Position numbers and translations under genes: made by a program
In this document: piece by piece, positions 23,720 to 33,800 of the stretch
Position numbering within the stretch: the stretch's first letter is position 1
Layout of the letters: every line of letters begins with the position of its first letter
Origin: Chara braunii
Taxonomy: Eukaryota > Streptophyta > Charophyceae > Charales > Characeae
DNA: 64,000 bases
NCBI GenBank assembly: GCA_003427395.1
Contig: BFEA01000053.1
Span: 2,022,527 to 2,086,526, forward strand
Direction of reading: 5' to 3'
Notes under the pieces: generated by a model
What the model saw: the letters and a program-made list of their open reading frames with translations, nothing else
Told to the model about the DNA's origin: nothing
The model's database searches: none

Positions 23720-25338
23720 TTCCACGCCCCACTTTTGGAAGGCGTACAGGTAAGAGGTGGGGCGGTTGTAACATATGCGGCTTCATCTCTCTACCTGTAC
23801 TTAGGATTTTGGTAGTTAATAGTGAGTCATTTAGTTCGGAATGTGGTAGTGGTAGTTGTCACAAAAAGTAACAACAGTCAGAGAGTTGTTCGGAGTCTGT
23901 AGCGAAAGACTCGCATGCTTGCATATTATAAGCTACACTGGATGATGCTTCCAAAGGCCTCAGTCCGGAGTAATGAAGAGGACCCCGACCTCTAATTTGC
24001 AAATATTGAATGAAAGTTGAATTTTGAGGGGAATAAAAAAAATAATTGACAAATAGATGGTCGGGGCATTGCCACTATTTCATCCCGTGCAGACGAGCCG
24101 CCAGACATGTCCACGATGATCTGCAAGAGGACATGCAAGCGTCACGCAAATTGTCAAGTTAAAGTTTTCCAAGGGCCCATGCTAGACGTCCTTCACGAAC
24201 ACAGCCCTTACTAGTTGTATCACTTCCTAAGAAACAAAAACAAAAAGAAAGTTCGTGCTTGTTACGAATCACGACTGACTGAGGTCCAACTCCTCTGTTC
24301 TCTTCCATATCAAAAACATAATCGTGTAGCCTCGCATAGTTAGCATAGTTATGTATGTGGGATGAAACTTTCCCAGTAAACCATGGATTCTATTACGGGA
24401 AAGGTGGTGAGTGAGACGCTCCACGTTTAATCAAGTTTTTTTCATTTCCTTGTTTTGTAATGAAACTTCAATTTTTGCGGACGCGTGGCAGGGTTTTAAC
24501 TATAGATCGGATCAACTATGAAGATGAAACAAAAAGGTGTCGCAAGAGTTTTCAGGAAGCCTTAGTTGCCGCGGAATCTGAAACTTTTTTTGTTTGGGTA
24601 CGGTTATGCCTATCTGAATCTGGAAGCCTTATCTGCTTAGGTTTTTTTTTTTTTTTTTTTTTTTTTTTCCTCTCTTAAAACTATCGAGGCACTCTGGGAC
24701 GTAACCTGGTCTCAGTGTCTAACGTTTTTTTATATCTAAGTTCTTCCTTTTCTGGATCTCGTCCCTGTTAAGGGTTTTTGTTTCTGCTCTTGTAAGTATC
24801 ACGTTTTCAATGCTCGACTGTAGGGAATTTATTTCTTAAACTGCTTTGTCCTTTTCATTGTCCCCCTCTCAAGAGTACTAAAACCCCCGATGATTCGGGT
24901 TGGTGGCCGAATGAAACGAAGTGTAGGGTCGTTGCGCCATTCTTAGATTGGTTATTACGTTATTTTTGTGGCTGAGCTCTTTACGACTTTAATGACTATC
25001 TTTCGGTCGTTTGGTCGTGTTCGGGAATCTGGTGTAATATCTAATCTTCTTCTCTCCCACTTGTCCATCATCCTTGTTGCTCCTCTCTGGTGTGTGCTTA
25101 TGTCAATGAACGATCATTATTATTGTTATTTTAGGTGACTTTGTCGAAATTCTCATATCACACGTAGTAACCGCCATAACATTTATATTACGGTCAAGTG
25201 GCTCCATAGGCCTACACAGTATAACGCGGTTTTCTGTTGACTACCTTTACTTTTCTTTTATACTTGTTTTTTTCTCTTACCTTGCCATTCCTCTTTGAAT
25301 TTCATTTATCTATATTGTCTTCAATCGTAAACTGTAGC
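23720..25338. other. Unassigned intergenic DNA
   Basis: No conserved gene recognised. There is a poly(T) run at 24642-24668. The last 300 bases before 25339 are T-rich and could be the 5' flank or an intron of the zinc-knuckle ORF. Confidence 0.45.
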
Positions 25339-25533
25339 ATGGCTTCGAATAATAATTGTTATAGGTGTGGTCTTCGTGGTCACTTCTCCAATGAGTGTAA
25401 TCACCATTTCATTGTTCCATATGAACGTGCAACGATAGCCACGAGCACCAATGCTCAACCTCTTCAAGCACTGCCCTTCCCCGCCGCATGTGCCGCGATG
25501 CCGCGCATGGCATGCGCCACAAGTATGATTTGA
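25339..25533 (+). CDS. Short zinc-knuckle (CCHC) protein, probably a truncated gag-like gene
   Basis: A 64-codon frame from ATG at 25339. Residues 6-19 are CYRCGLRGHFSNEC, a perfect C-x2-C-x4-H-x4-C zinc knuckle, the fold used by retroviral nucleocapsids and many RNA-binding proteins. The start is chosen because the knuckle follows MASNNN directly and the upstream codons are T-rich and unlike coding DNA. The remainder is alanine/proline-rich without further motif. I associate MASNNN-type knuckle proteins with a large charophyte family in which the knuckle is followed by a long charged coiled coil. That part is missing, so this looks like a 5' fragment or a first exon. No adjacent element could be tied to it. 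Confidence 0.5.
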   Translation: MASNNNCYRCGLRGHFSNECNHHFIVPYERATIATSTNAQPLQALPFPAACAAMPRMACATSMI

Positions 25534-25832
25534 AAGGTTGAATCTTTCCAGCAAATTGTGTATCTTCCTGCTACCATCTATCTTCTACTTAATGAGTGAC
25601 CTCGTGATGATGCTAAATTCTTCCGATGAAATTTTGCGAAAATTTTTGAATGTTTAAATGTTTAAACTTGCTTAAATTTATTTATTTCTTTTTTAGTGGT
25701 GCAAATTTAAATATTCTTGATTAAAACATTTAATTTTGCAAAATTCATTATCGCAACTTTAAATATTCTTTAATGAAGTTTAATCAAATATTTAATCTTT
25801 TGCCGAAATTAAATGTTATTAATTCTATTTTT

Positions 25833-25864
<32 letters not shown>

Positions 25865-25980
25865 GGAAATGTTTTTCTCTTTGATTAGTGTCAGACTTCG
25901 AGGTCAGGGGAGAACGGGACTGTCTGTGCATTGCTTGCCTCCCTGCCCCTCCTTCCCACCCCACCTCTCTCCACTCGGTA
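25534..25980. other. A/T-rich DNA with poly(T) run
   Basis: Mostly A/T, containing a 29-base T run (25836-25864). The string TTTAAAT(A)TTC recurs several times between 25640 and 25800. No gene seen. Confidence 0.5.
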
Positions 25981-26362
25981 TACGGTTGCCAGCATCCGGA
26001 CACGTCAGCAGAGTGCCACCGCAGCAGTGACACATCAGCAGAGTTCCACCTCAGCAGTGACACGTCAGCAGAGTGCCACTGCAGCAGTGACACGTCAGCA
26101 GAGTGTCACCTCAGCAGTGACACATCAGCAGAGTGCCACCNNNNNNNNNNNNNNNNNNNNNNNNNNNNNNNNNNNGTCACCTCAGCAGTGACACATCAGC
26201 AGAGTGCCACCTCAGCAGTGACACATCAGCAGAGTGCCACCTCAGCAGTGACACGTCAGCAGAGTGCCACCTCAGCAGTGACACATGAGCAGAGTGCCAC
26301 CTCGGCAGTGACATGTCAGCAGAGTGCCACCTCAGCAGGTTCCACATCAGCAGTGACACATC
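25981..26362. repeat. 30-bp minisatellite with (A/G)TCAGCAG motif, upstream of element D gag
   Basis: About twelve tandem units of a 30-bp repeat built from GTGACACRTCAGCAG plus AGTGCCACCTCAGCA. Units differ at the CG/CA position of the ACRTCA core. A 35-base assembly gap (26141-26175) falls inside, so the true copy number is uncertain. The array ends three bases before the element D gag ATG region, so it lies in that element's leader. Confidence 0.9.
26141..26175. other. Assembly gap (35 N)
   Basis: Run of N inside the minisatellite, typical of a collapsed tandem repeat. Confidence 0.99.
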
Positions 26363-26365
26363 TTG

Positions 26366-27588
26366 ATGCGCCGCAGCCAACGACTGGCCGAGCGCGGATC
26401 CGCAGGAGCCAAGCCTCAACAGGGACTTAGGAACCCTCGGATTCCGCGCAGGCCACGCACGACCATGGCTGCTACCGCCGACGACAGTGCACACGCCAGC
26501 CCCAAGAGGCCGGTTACCCCTCCTTTCCCAGTTCAGCAGGCCGATGAACCACTTCTAGTGTTCCTCGAACGCCTCCAGCAGTATTCGGAGACGACGGCAG
26601 CTGAACTACGCAAGTGGGAAGAGGAGGAAGCCGCCCGCCAGCAGGAAATTCAACGCCAGCAGGCAGAGTCAGAGGCAGAGGCAGCACGCCAGCAGGCAGA
26701 GGCAGAGGCAGCACGTCAGCAGGCCGCGGCAGAAGCTGCACGGTTGCAACAGTAGCAGGTCGAGGCAAGTCAAAACCAAGCTTGTTGCCAAACCACGATG
26801 GATCTTGCTCGCGACGAAGCCACGTGCGCCAGGCTACTTCGAAGACAGCATTTCCAAGAAACCGAAGAACAAGAAGAGTCAACCGAGGAAGAAAGAGACA
26901 AGGAAGGGACAGCAGTTCTGACAGAGAATCTGCTGTACACATGCAATTGGCAGCAACGTGAACTGCTCGCCATGCGGCAGGTCTTCATCCGCCATGAAAC
27001 TGCGTTCAAGGCATTAGACAAGAAGATCCTGACCCTGCAGGCCGAGAACAGCACACTACACGCCGCCATCAGCCAGCAGCAGACACTCAACAACCAATTG
27101 CTGACCGATGTCAGCATGGGGTTGGCACAACTGTCGGCAACTGCGTCAACGGGCAGTGCAGCGGTAGACTGCAGCCCAGCTTTAGCCGCGAAGGCCAAGC
27201 AATCAACCACTTGGTCGCATCCCTCGGCCACATCAGCAAGTTTGTTGGAGCATCGACAGTCAGTAATCAGCTGCAGACGCTCAGCGACCGCGTTGACCGA
27301 CGACCGGCCGCTGCCGCCAAGGAATGGAAGATGCCGAACTTCAAGATCGAGAAGTTCGACGACTATCACAAGACTGATCCGCTGCAATGGTGGATGGCTT
27401 TCAACGCAGAGGCGGATGTACATCACACACCCGCCCATCGGCGGCTTGACGCACTATACCTCCAACTCATCGGAGGGGCGCAGGCTTTCATGACACACAT
27501 GGCCGTCACGATGGAATGCACCATCGCCGACCTCCACACGAAGATCATGTGGGAGGAATTCGAGAAGGAATGGAAGACTCGTTTCATG
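26366..27588 (+). pseudogene. gag: Element D gag, N-terminal part (split by transposon)
   Basis: Starts MRRSQRLAERG at the ATG at 26366. Residues near 85-130 form an alanine/glutamine/glutamate-rich coiled coil (ARQQ repeats) that ends at a TAG (26753-26755) where CAG is expected; the same frame continues to about 27190. A frameshift there moves coding into the frame containing KMPNFKIEKFDDYHKTDPLQ and YLQLIGGAQAFMTH, the gag core. Coding stops at the left target duplication of the hAT-like insert (27589-27596) and resumes in frame at 29122. Apart from the insert it carries one stop and one frameshift. Confidence 0.85.
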
Positions 27589-27596
27589 GTCAACAA
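27589..27596. other. Left 8-bp target duplication of hAT-like insert (GTCAACAA)
   Basis: GTCAACAA here is repeated exactly at 29114-29121. Gag codons read through it in frame. Confidence 0.93.
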
Positions 27597-29113
27597 CTGT
27601 GTGTCTGTTTAACGGAGAACGAGGGAATTAAACTCTCGTTGAATCTCGTTAAATTCAAAAAAATCCCGTTGAATTCGCGTTAAACGCGAAAATGGGGCGC
27701 TCCCGCGCTTTTCAGAAAAACGGAATTGTGCGCGGGGTGCGGAACACGTGGCCCTAGGCAGAAAAAAATAAATAAAATAATAATAATAAATAAAATTAAA
27801 AAAATCCCCCAACCCCTGAAGCACCTCTTAAACCACCGAATTAGACGAACAGTGTGCAAGGAAGATGAGAAATAGCGAACTTCAGCAATCAAACAGCATC
27901 ATCTATACAAGACCAGATAGTCGTGACCTCGAACCAACAGCATATTTTTTTTTTGCATCACGAGTTTCACCAAATAAGAAAACACTAAGAGCTCATAATC
28001 GACAATGCTGGTAAAGTCTCATCATCATCATCAATGAAGAACCAATGTTGATATCCTATCTGGCGCTCGGCGCCCTGACTACAGATGGCAGATCCTATCT
28101 AGCCTAGACTACAATGCCGAAGATGACATCAACAGCTTTCCCGAAGTACTGGCATACAGCGACCAATGTCGCACGCTTCCAGCACCAGGTATATCTCTCG
28201 CCTCACTCACAACCTCGTTCCCCAACACATAGATGCCACATGCGCCCACCTTGCGCCACACCCAGCTTACAGCAGCGCAGCTCGGCTATGGCCGCCTGCT
28301 ACTTCCTGCTCGCCCGTGAGCGTGTGAGCGCTGGCCAGCTATTAGCGCAGCAGCGCTTACGCAGCATGCAGCCAGCACCCGAATGCCAAATGCGGAGGCA
28401 GGCCCTTTGCTATATGGAAGTGGCCTGCCTGCTTGCTTTCTCAAGCTGTGCTGGGTCTTTCCCAAGAAGTTTCTGGTAGGCCCCGGTAGGCTGAGGCCCA
28501 GTCCACACAACTCAGGCCCTGGGCCTGTAGTAGTTGCTCGCGCCTAACTGTCAACGACTTGTGTCAGGCCCACATCCCGTATCCAGCCCAGGGCCTGCCT
28601 ACAATACATTCAAACAGGCTGCCCAGGGCGTGGGTTCTTCCAACCAGCTCGCACTGCGCAACTACCTGAATTTCGTTGAGTTGCGTGGTGACCGAAATAG
28701 GGGCCCTCAGGCCCTCGTCGTGCCTGCCTTCACTTAGGGCGGCCGACGTGATACTTGGCAGGGCCTGAAAGGGGCTCATAGGGGCATAAGCCTCGCATGT
28801 GTGAAACCCAAAAAAAAAACACTCATTTTATTTTAGTTTTTGTTTTTCTATTGTGTGTTTATGTTTTTGATTTTTTAAAAATATATTTAAACATCAAAAA
28901 ATAAAAATAGAAATATAAGGTTGTAGTCCTCGAAAAAACGTACAACCCTATTTTTTATTTTTTTTTCCTATAATTTTTAGTCCAGGAAAAAAATCATCGC
29001 GGACCCCGTTAATTCGCGTCCAACGCGCATTAGAACGGGAGTTTAACGTGAATTCAACGCGCGTTGAATTCTTCAACGTGGAACCCGCGTTGAATTCAAA
29101 ATCGGACACACAG
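27597..29113. mobile_element. hAT-like DNA transposon, non-autonomous, inserted in element D gag
   Basis: 1517 bp bounded by terminal inverted repeats: left CTGTGTGTCTG, right (reverse complement) CTGTGTGTCCG, first nine bases identical. Both sides carry the 8-bp direct duplication GTCAACAA. Removing the insert and one duplication copy restores a continuous gag frame, so the boundaries are exact. The outer 90 bases on each side are packed with GTTGAATTC / GCGTTGAA motifs, including a perfect 22-bp palindrome at 29050-29071 (half-site GAATTCAACGC). A small hairpin (GGTTGTA 28919-28925, TACAACC 28941-28947) is shared in kind with the element at 43418. The interior (28100-28790) has open frames rich in CAGGCC strings but no transposase, so it is non-autonomous. 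The 8-bp duplication favours hAT; other superfamilies with 8-9 bp duplications remain possible. Confidence 0.88.
28380..28790. repeat. CAGGCC-rich filler inside the hAT-like insert
   Basis: About fifteen copies of AGGCC/GGCCT/CAGGC strings in 400 bases. The same words dominate the first 250 bases of element C's LTR (37745-37985), suggesting captured LTR-like DNA. Confidence 0.5.
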
Positions 29114-29121
29114 GTCAACAA
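29114..29121. other. Right 8-bp target duplication of hAT-like insert (GTCAACAA)
   Basis: Exact copy of 27589-27596; gag coding resumes here. Confidence 0.93.
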
Positions 29122-29740
29122 TAACAAACGGCACACCATGAACAAGATCTTCCGCATCTACCAAGCCCAGCAGATGTCACGGGAGTGGCTGACGGAGTGG
29201 CAAAGACTCGTTGCCACCCCGGAGTTGAACTTACCATTCGATGCAATCCGGGCCGAATTCTTCGCCCGGTCATGCGACGCCTTGATTGCTGCCCCTTCGG
29301 TACTGAGTTTCAGTATGAGGCCTTTGATGATCTGATCTCAAAGGCAAGAGAGTTAATTCAAGGTAATCGGCGTAAGGCAAACGAGACCCGCCAACAGCCC
29401 GGTTACGTGGAGAAAGGAAAGGGTCAACGAACGCCGCAAGTAGCAGCAGTCCAACAAGGAACAAGTGAGAGCCACGCAGCCACATCTATATCAAGTGACG
29501 GAGATGTGGCGGCCACGATACCACCGCAACGCTCACGTCCCCGAGGGGGAAAACAAAAGGCGAAACCAGCATCGGCGGATGGAGCACGACAGGCACCATG
29601 GACGAAATTCAGCATTACTGAAGACATGTTCAAGTTGCGACAGAAATGATCATGATGTTTGTTGTGCAACAACACCAAACACATCACCAGCGCATGCCTC
29701 GACAAGGACAAGGAAAATGTCAAGCGTCCAAGCTCGGGAA
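29122..29740 (+). pseudogene. gag: Element D gag, C-terminal part with zinc knuckle
   Basis: Continues the gag frame with KRHTMNKIFRIYQAQQMS and WLTEWQRLVATPELNLPFD, typical of the C-terminal capsid region. It then shifts frame near 29300 into EAFDDLISKARELIQ and a glutamine/lysine-rich linker. The knuckle CLLCNNTKHITSAC (29656-29697) is a perfect C-x2-C-x4-H-x4-C. Two stops (TGA) stand directly before it. Element C has the equivalent knuckle CLWCNNDLHETLAC at 41349-41390. Confidence 0.82.
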
Positions 29741-29969
29741 ACTGAGCACCGCGGGAAGTGCAGCGACAACATTTCCCAGTCCACCAGAGTCCGCTGCCTT
29801 GCTAGCAGCCTCTCTCACATTCGGGGATACCGCGGTAGTCGCAAGTTCTCGCGGTGAGTGTGAGAACTATGTTGTCGAGCTGGTCCCACCGTTGAACCAG
29901 CCTCTCCACGTGCAAGATTCAAGCGCATGCGCGGTAGTTCCGCCATCGGACAACGAACCGGTTGCTTCG

Positions 29970-30524
29970 CCAGCCCTTCTATCGGACGTCAACTTAGGCG
30001 AGTCTTGAGGAACTCGACCCGTTGACGGTTGAGGACTTCCAATGGTTGCCTCTTCCCTCCACCGGTGCTTTGCCAACACCGCATTGCAATGCCTTAATGG
30101 CACATTTGCGCGAATACTTGCACGCTGCAGTACCACCTTCGTCGACGGACGGCGGAGTAGCGATTGTTGACCTTTGTAACTATCTTGCGAAGATCGACCG
30201 CGAGTACGCAACGCAACGGTACGTCGACAACGGCCCGCCGCTCCTCTACATCCGTATTCAGATCGGAAAGGCGACCTGCAGTGCCTTGATCGATTGTGGA
30301 GCGACTCGCAATTACATCAGCCAAGACTTCATGGCACGCGTCGGGCTTGGCCCGCACGTTCGAAGGAAAAGTCAGCCTACGCACGTCACGTTGGCCGATG
30401 GTCACACGCAAAAGTCAATCGACCGATGCGTTGACTCGGTGCCCGTGTACTTTGCCCTAGTTGCATGCGAGGCCGTGTCTTTCGACATATCGGTGCCCGT
30501 GTACTTTGCCCTAGTTGCATGCGA
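29970..30524 (+). pseudogene. pol: Element D protease (truncated)
   Basis: The frame from about 30022 contains TVEDFQWLPLPSTG, then the retropepsin loop SALIDCGATRNYISQDF. The catalytic Asp is at 30292-30294, followed by Cys and Gly, so the D-C-G variant replaces the usual D-S/T-G. Element C has the same loop with Arg in the middle position. The second protease block (FDI... in element C) is cut after SFDIS by a 35-bp duplication, and Pol homology ends. A stop follows shortly. Confidence 0.82.
30436..30524. repeat. 35-bp direct duplication at the element D breakpoint
   Basis: TCGGTGCCCGTGTACTTTGC and the following 15 bases occur at 30436-30470 and again, identically, at 30490-30524. The second copy coincides with the loss of Pol homology, so it probably formed during the break or its repair. 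Confidence 0.9.
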
Positions 30525-30765
30525 TGTCTGAGGCCAGGGCATTCACACCCCTGATGAATGTTTGAGAGTGTTCGATTGCCGTCCGAGTCAGGTCCGAGTC
30601 ATTCCAAAGGTATCTCATGTCTTCCGCTTGCATTTGCATCAACTCTGTATTATCTGGTCGGTTTTGGGAATTTGCGCCATACTCATGACTGTATTTCACG
30701 AGTATGCAACAGGGAGACTAAGAAAAGTGAAGGAAGCCATAGCCGAGGAGGTGAAGGGAGAGATG

Positions 30766-30807
<42 letters not shown>

Positions 30808-30901
30808 AGAGAGATGGGGTGAAGAAGGAAGAGGCGAGGTGGAGAGGAGGAAGGAGAAGGGTGGTGAGGAAGGAGAAGGCGGCAGCCATAGCTGACCGGG
30901 C
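30525..30901. other. Unassigned DNA with poly(A) tract
   Basis: Sequence after the element D breakpoint. It includes a 38-base A run (30768-30805) followed by G/A-rich text. A minus-strand frame (30511-30699) contains LWNDSDLTRTAIEHSQTF, which I cannot assign. Confidence 0.45.
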
Positions 30902-31037
30902 GTTGACCGGGGGAGTTGATCGGGCGTTGATCGGGCGTTGATCGGGCGTTGACAGGCCTTGACCAGGAGTTGACCGGGGGTTGACTGCAGCGTTGACCAA
31001 GGCATTGACCAAGACCGTTGACCACGACTTTGACCAA
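30902..31037 (+). repeat. Array of TTGAC(C) motifs (W-box-like), upstream of element B gag
   Basis: Nine TTGAC and three TTGAT copies in 136 bases, all in the same orientation. Left-hand units are nearly perfect 12-mers (GTTGATCGGGCG), becoming irregular to the right. TTGAC(C/T) is the core binding site of plant WRKY factors. The array lies about 300 bases before element B's gag. The repeats could simply be a minisatellite. Confidence 0.8.
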
Positions 31038-31343
31038 GTTGGAGCTGCTATAATCTCGCCAAGCCTTCAGCCTATCCCCTCGCCCTATGGATGTGCACAC
31101 ACCCTGTGGTACTTGCTGAGTCAAGTCTGTCTGCCTCTTTTTTCTGCATTGAGTCTCTTTTGTCCAAGTGATAGGAACTCTGTGGATGAAGGATAGGGCC
31201 TTGTTGACCAAACCCACACGACCTGAGTAGGGCTAAAGATTGTGTCTGACGACTCGACTGTCTCGAAGGACACGAACCCTCCCAAGGACCGGTACTGACC
31301 GACGGGCTACTTGGTGTGGCACGGTAGGCCCAAAATCTGAGTT
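31038..31343. other. Leader-like DNA before element B gag
   Basis: No gene. I looked for a TGGTATCAGAGC-type PBS and an LTR end and found neither, so the 5' boundary of element B is undefined. Confidence 0.45.
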
Positions 31344-33242
31344 GTGGGCTGCACAACAGGCCGTCTAAGTCTTGAGAGGAAGAAGTTAGAAGAAGAGATG
31401 ATAAGATTACAGAAGGAGAAGATGATGATGCTACAGCAGGAGGGGGAAGAGAAGAGGAAGGTTGTTGAAGAGAAAGCGGCAGAAAAGGAGGAATTGGAAG
31501 AAGAACCCCTTGAAAGAAGGCGTGGGGGAGATAGAGGCGAGACAAGTGGCACGAAGGGAGAGGACGCCTGGATGGAGTAAAAAATTAGCGAGTGGGTAGC
31601 TAATTTATCGTTGGGAGAAGACGGAGAGGCATTGTTGTATGTGCCGCAGGAGGAGAGGGAAGCATTCGCCAGGGTATTAGAAATGATGGAGGACCCCCTG
31701 GAACGCCAGTCAACAGAGGATGAAAAGAAGTTGGAGTCGAAGTTGCGGATGATGAGGGCGAAGAAGAGGAGGAGGGAGGAAGCCAACCGAGTGGCTAGAG
31801 AGGTGGAAAGAGTCCGGGCATGCAGGCAGGAGGTGCAGGCACAAGCAAAACCCCATGCAAAGTTAGATAAGATTATAGGGTACCTGGAAGTCCCGAGTGA
31901 GACCTGGCTTGAGGAGCATCAGGCCAATAAGGGTCAAAATGTGACCCTGCATGCCATTAGGTCTGGGTTCAAAGAGTTTGTGCGCGACGTGGTGACCCAC
32001 GTCGGGACTAAGGTTAAGAGACTAAAGGAGGGAGTAGACAAGTTTTGCGCACGCGCCATTGAAATTGCCAAAGTCGTGGCCACAACAGAGGCCACAGCGC
32101 GTTCCCGCAAAGAGTCTGTAAAGCTCAAATTCCCTGATGCCTATAGCGGGAAAAAGGACGATAGTTTTGATAATTGGGAGGCTAGCGTTAATACTTACGT
32201 TTATTTGCAGCATATCACCCCTGAGGAGCAAGTCCTCGTCGCCTTCCATGCATTGAAGGACGAAGCGGCCAGCTTCGCCAGGTCCCTTGCGCGCGCCGCC
32301 GATTGCGAGCATAACATGATTGCTTATTCTAGGCTTACCCCTCTCTCCACGTTCCTCAAACTCCTGCGAGAGAGGTTTGTTGATGTCACAAGAGGCGTCA
32401 GGGCCTCTGATAAACTCCAAACCACCCACTCGCGATAGTGGAGGAGTGCGCGAGCACTCAAAGCTGTCATGGACGACTTCATAGCCGTCCCAGACCACGG
32501 GGTCACAGAGGCCCAATTGGTCCAGCTGTTTTATCGTGCCATGCCAGAGCCCTTACGAGGGCATTTCGTTGACAAGACCCAACAGGCCAATATCACCTAT
32601 GATGCGTTGAGTCGAGAGGTGGTCCTGTTTGAGGCGAAGTCTATGCCAGTTTCCACTTTTTGGCATAAGGACTTGGATAAGGGTAAAAAGTGGAAGGGTC
32701 GTACCATCTCTGGCCAAGTTAGGGCCAAAGATCACTTGATCCTTACCTTAGACAAAGGTGGTACAGACGAGATCCCCTATAGTCAGATTGAGTGGGGACT
32801 TGAGGAGGAGGACAGTAGTGTAGGTCAAGGGAGGACCTATGCTGCTGTAGCGGCTGGAGGGAGGCCGCAAAGTAGAGGAGGAGGCCAGGGCCAAAGGGGC
32901 CTGGCCACGAGAGGCCAAGGATCGGGCGCACAGGGGGTTGGCGGTCAAGGGAACCGTCAAGTGGGAGGTAGGGGTCAAGGTCCCCCGCCAAATCATCAAG
33001 GTCCCAGTCGGTCCCCACAGCGACGAGGTGGTAGGTCACCTCAAAGGTCAGGAGGTTGGCACCCAGGTTGGCCACAAGGCCGACCTTGGGAAGATTTGGG
33101 CCTAGACCAGAAACTGTGGCAGCAGCGTATGGAGCAGGGGCAGTGCATTTACTGTGGTGACCCTGCCCATATTATTAAATATTGTCCTAAGTATAGACAG
33201 GCCCGATGGGTTGCCCAGGAGTCAAAAGGCAGTCGCCGGTAA
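31344..33242 (+). pseudogene. gag: Element B gag with zinc knuckle
   Basis: One frame runs from about 31344 to a TAA at 33240, interrupted by a TAA (31578-31580) and a TAG (32436-32438; CAG expected). N-terminal residues form a charged coiled coil (KKLEEEMIRLQKEKMMML). The core has KLKFPDAYSGKKDDSFDNWE and ITPEEQVLVAFHALKDEAA, typical of the retrotransposon gag family. After the second stop, MPEPLRGHFVDKTQQ leads to a glycine/arginine/glutamine-rich linker and the knuckle CIYCGDPAHIIKYC near residue 230 of that part. Gag would form the particle and bind RNA. Only two stops separate it from an intact frame, so it is the best-preserved gag in the window. Confidence 0.88.
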
Positions 33243-33800
33243 GGGTTGCAACTACCCCTACTACTAGGCCATGTGGGGAAGCGAGCGCTCGCGTACAACA
33301 AACTCCCACACCACATGAGCCTTCGGCAGAAGTTGCGGGCCCGTGCCTAGTTAATTGTCCAGAGACTGCTTGTGTTAGCATCTCTCTAGGCACTTCCCTC
33401 ACAGGCGTGGCATAAGAGTTGAAGGAGCGGATGCCAGCCTGGGCCAAAATGAAGAAAGATAGTAAAGGGCAGCTAGTGTAAGTTGATGTAGAAGTCTTTA
33501 GAAGCAGAGTGGGGACCCTTATAGATTCAGGGGCTACTCGTAGTTACATTAGTCGTAGAGCGCTGAAGAAGCTGAGGCTAGGGTTGAAAGTCCAAAAGTT
33601 AGAAGACCCCATAGTTAGTGTCCTCGCAGACAACCGCACTATGCGTGTTGAGACTACATAGAGGGGGTCCAGGCGTACTTCCGCCTAAAGAAAGATGAGA
33701 AGGTGGAGAAAGTTCTCCATTCCCTGACTCTCCTCGTTTAGGATGACCTTCCTTTTGATATAGCCATAGGTATGGACTGGGGAGAGGCAGCAGTGGCCAC
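33206..33800 (+). pseudogene. pol: Element B protease
   Basis: The Pol frame overlaps the end of gag by about 37 bases and lies in the minus-one frame relative to it. After stops at about 33413 and 33479 it reads VFRSRVGTLIDSGATRSYIS with the canonical D-S-G loop (Asp codon 33524-33526). Further stops occur at about 33658. The second block, DLPFDIAIGMDWGEAAVATL, spans about 33740-33800. This protease has the textbook active site, unlike those of A, C and D. Confidence 0.85.

Larger units (their letters stand above)
26366..30524 (+). mobile_element. Element D: 5' part of a gypsy element (gag and protease), truncated
   Basis: From an ATG at 26366 (MRRSQRLAERG) the plus strand carries gag, interrupted by a DNA transposon at 27597-29113, then a zinc knuckle at 29656-29697 and a protease to about 30524, where similarity to element C's Pol ends abruptly. 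No RT, RNase H or integrase follows. The leader minisatellite lies upstream. LTRs and PBS were not found. The protein segments are homologous to element C (same FNIEVLDP-type linker and protease layout), so C and D belong to one lineage, distinct from A and B. Confidence 0.85.

Noticed and set aside
25981-26362. CRISPR-like array
   Set aside because: Units are contiguous 30-bp minisatellite copies without unique spacers, in eukaryotic DNA, next to gag.
33206-33242. Programmed minus-one frameshift between gag and pol of element B
   Set aside because: The frames overlap in the right sense, but I see no slippery heptamer of the X XXY YYZ type in the overlap, and the element is already broken in several places.
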